From positions 110,100 to 174,099 of the forward strand of contig NZ_FXUE01000007.1 of assembly GCF_900182935.1 (NCBI RefSeq): a DNA stretch of 64,000 bases. The letters run 5' to 3'. This document shows positions 62,525 to 64,000 of this stretch, piece by piece. A program made the translations under genes and the position numbers. Below the pieces are notes generated by a model. The model saw nothing but the letters and a program-made list of their open reading frames with translations, did not search any database and was not told where the DNA came from. Numbering within the stretch: position 1 is the first letter of the stretch; the number at the start of each line of letters is the position of its first letter. This DNA comes from Fibrobacter sp. UWB10 (lineage in GTDB: Bacteria > Fibrobacterota > Fibrobacteria > Fibrobacterales > Fibrobacteraceae).

Positions 62525-63360
62525 TATCCATATATCTTGGAATTGCAGCTGTAAAAACGTCGGTGAGTCCAACCATACCAAAGCGCAGAATCTTCGGCGA
62601 TTCGTTTTTCCAGCCAGCGGTTGAATTCGTCGTTTACGCTGTTGTTTGTCGGAGTGATTTCAATTGCATGCAGGATTTTTTCTGTACCAGATTCTTCGAG
62701 CCAGCAAATGAATACGGGGGTTTGCGGCTGGTGCTTTAATAAAAAATCTGGCAGCGGATTCACGTGAACTTTTCTTCCGAGAAATGTTGCTGTGGTAGCA
62801 CTTTCAATTCGGCTGTCCTGATCCATCAATAGACAGAATAAATTTTTGTCATCGAGGATTCGCAAGAATTCGCGCGGGCTCTTGGCGTTCACGGAATAAT
62901 TTCTTTTGTCTACAGAACGGATTTTATTTTCGACAATGCGGTTGAGCCATACGGGCTTAAGCGGTATATAGCTTGCCTTGAGCGGAATGCCCAAGCGGCA
63001 GAGCCACGGGCCAATCGCTTCGTAATTGCCATAGTGTGCAGTCAGGAATATTCCGCCTTCACGCATTTTGTTTAAAACGGGTTCGCTACCTTCTGCTAGC
63101 TTATATGTAATACAATTTTGCTTGAAGGGATAACTGCTAAAGTCGTGCGGCAATTTTTTGAATGAGCCGAAATCAAAAAGAATATCGGATACGTGATGTG
63201 CAAGGTGTTTTATAATTTGTTTATATTCGTTTGAACAAATTATTTTTGAATAATTGGGGTGTACGTATATCAAGTTAGCTTGTACAACATCTTGCTTCCA
63301 GCCAGATGCCAATAGTGCCCTGTACAATATTTTTTCGAAAATGTAGCTGAACTTGAACAA
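62524..63360 (-). CDS. Lauroyl/lysophospholipid acyltransferase family (LpxL/HtrB-like)
   Basis: A 278-residue acyltransferase. The catalytic HX4E motif is TAHYGNYEAIG near residue 108, and FCLLMDQDSRIES near 175 fits the second block. It likely adds acyl chains to lipid A precursors or similar lipids at the inner membrane. The start is TTG 63360; the small Cys-rich gene ends six bases upstream, with AAGGA in its last codons as a ribosome site. The stop lies within a palindrome. Confidence 0.85.
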   Translation of the reverse strand: MFKFSYIFEKILYRALLASGWKQDVVQANLIYVHPNYSKIICSNEYKQIIKHLAHHVSDILFDFGSFKKLPHDFSSYPFKQNCITYKLAEGSEPVLNKMREGGIFLTAHYGNYEAIGPWLCRLGIPLKASYIPLKPVWLNRIVENKIRSVDKRNYSVNAKSPREFLRILDDKNLFCLLMDQDSRIESATTATFLGRKVHVNPLPDFLLKHQPQTPVFICWLEESGTEKILHAIEITPTNNSVNDEFNRWLEKRIAEDSALWYGWTHRRFYSCNSKIYG

Positions 63361-63366
63361 GGTGAG

Positions 63367-63531
63367 TTAGTCCTTGTCCGGTTTAGGCTTCTTTTTGATA
63401 GAGTCGTTGGCGGATTCGCTGAAGGGGAATACGAACCGTCCGCGGAGAACGCAACCGGGTGCTCCGGGGTCGCATTCCTTTTTCCGCTTGTTGCAGAATG
63501 TATTTCTTAGGTGTCTGCATTCGTAACTCAT
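63367..63531 (-). CDS. Cys-rich small protein, 54 aa
   Basis: Frame ATG 63531 to TAA 63367, reading MSYECRHLRNTFCNKRKKE, then CDPGAPGCVLRG and FVFPFSES. Four Cys in two pairs suggest a metal site. It is too regular for chance and lies just before the acyltransferase gene in the same direction, so they are likely co-transcribed. Unknown family. Confidence 0.55.
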   Translation of the reverse strand: MSYECRHLRNTFCNKRKKECDPGAPGCVLRGRFVFPFSESANDSIKKKPKPDKD

Positions 63532-63708
63532 ATATGGAATTATAGAAAAGAACCAGGAAAAAAGAAAAATTGGCTAAAAACAACGGCTATGATTGGCTAT
63601 AGTCAGAATAAATATGTTGATAGAATGTTGATAAAATGATTATTATGTGGATATAAAACAAAAAAATGGAAAAAAGTGAAAAAAAATGAAAAAAATGCGC
63701 AAAACCTC
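63532..63708. other. AT-rich gene-free stretch upstream of the rRNA promoter
   Basis: Contains TGTTGATAG (63615-63623), TGTTGATAA (63626-63634) and TGTGGATAT (63646-63654), near-matches to the DnaA box TGTGGATAA, then a run of A. It may serve as an UP-type element and for DnaA binding. No coding frame is supported. Confidence 0.4.
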
Positions 63709-63737
63709 TTGACAATCGTCACAGAAAGTTCTATAAT
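63709..63737 (+). promoter_or_regulatory. rRNA operon promoter
   Basis: TTGACA (63709-63714) and TATAAT (63732-63737) are perfect consensus boxes 17 bases apart, with A-rich DNA upstream. It is 170 bases before the mature 16S start. The leader that follows has inverted repeats such as CCAAGA/TCTTGG and a boxA-like ACTTTAAAAAA just before the gene. Confidence 0.92.
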
Positions 63738-63909
63738 TGGCCTCACCCTCGAACGAGAGAGCTGAAGAGCTCAAACGAACGAGAACGGAGGCCCGCGAGG
63801 CCGCCGGGAAGATTGAAGGAATCGGAGATGTGCTTAGTGACGGGTCCAAGAGATTTCTTGGAATAGTCAATAATACGAACGTGATTAACGGGACCAAGAC
63901 TTTAAAAAA

Positions 63910-64000
63910 TTAATGAAGAGTTTGATCCTGGCTCAGAACGAACGCTGGTGGCGTGTCTTATACATGCAAGTCGAGCGGTGTAGCAATACATAGCGGCGAA
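63910..64000 (+). rRNA. 16S rRNA, 5' end only
   Basis: Contains AGAGTTTGATCCTGGCTCAG at 63917-63936, the universal 16S start (27F site), and TACATGCAAGTCGAGCGG near 63961. The mature 5' end is placed by alignment with E. coli and may be off by a base or two. The gene continues beyond the window. Confidence 0.98.

Overview
The window looks like a chromosomal segment of a Fibrobacter-type bacterium (phylum Fibrobacterota). Three things suggest this: a lipoprotein carrying the Fibrobacter succinogenes major paralogous (FISUMP-type) domain at 50116-51441, a secreted protein resembling polysaccharide lyase family 14, and many short secreted proteins of unknown function. Genus is inferred from family content; no search was run.

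The left flank (1-8217) is housekeeping: rsmA (cut by the window edge), tmk, secA, a low-molecular-weight protein-tyrosine phosphatase, a family 6 DNA glycosylase and the secreted lyase-like protein. The stretch 8218-42247 is an accessory and defence region, AT-richer over much of its length. In it, hsdM and hsdS of a type I restriction-modification system are separated from hsdR by about 11 kb of cargo. The cargo is a three-gene ABC-3C-type conflict module, a gene pair whose second member is a giant GHKL-ATPase/NO VEIN (DUF3883) protein, and an AlbA_2 ATPase. A YhcG/DUF1016 nuclease gene and the remains of a second AlbA_2 gene lie to the left. To the right lie a membrane protein plus AIPR gene pair, an AAA ATPase-nuclease and a tight five-gene operon. 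That operon ends in a two-TM TrkA-N/RyR-like protein and a TIR protein, with a glycine-zipper protein gene divergent to it. It is my best candidate for an undescribed system.

From 42248 to 51441 the content is metabolic and cell-envelope: cupin/AraC pair, AGCS symporter, acetyltransferases, a thioredoxin-like protein, an oxidoreductase/beta-propeller fusion and lipoproteins. From 51500 to 59155 the window holds a chromosome-partition locus, rsmG-parA-parB-M23 peptidase-bactofilin. Six parS-like 16-mers lie in the 3.9 kb before parA, and three of them sit in a previously unfamiliar palindromic repeat, one copy lying in frame inside a VOC-family gene. The right end has a phosphoesterase, a tRNA-Met, a GGDEF protein, an acyltransferase and the promoter, leader and first bases of a 16S rRNA gene.

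Shared features link the regions. Three copies of a rigidly spaced promoter-plus-hairpin repeat lie next to leftward defence genes. Two 12-bp coding microsatellites belong to AlbA_2 genes, one intact and one decayed. DnaA-box-like words are scattered around the partition locus, consistent with a position near the replication origin.
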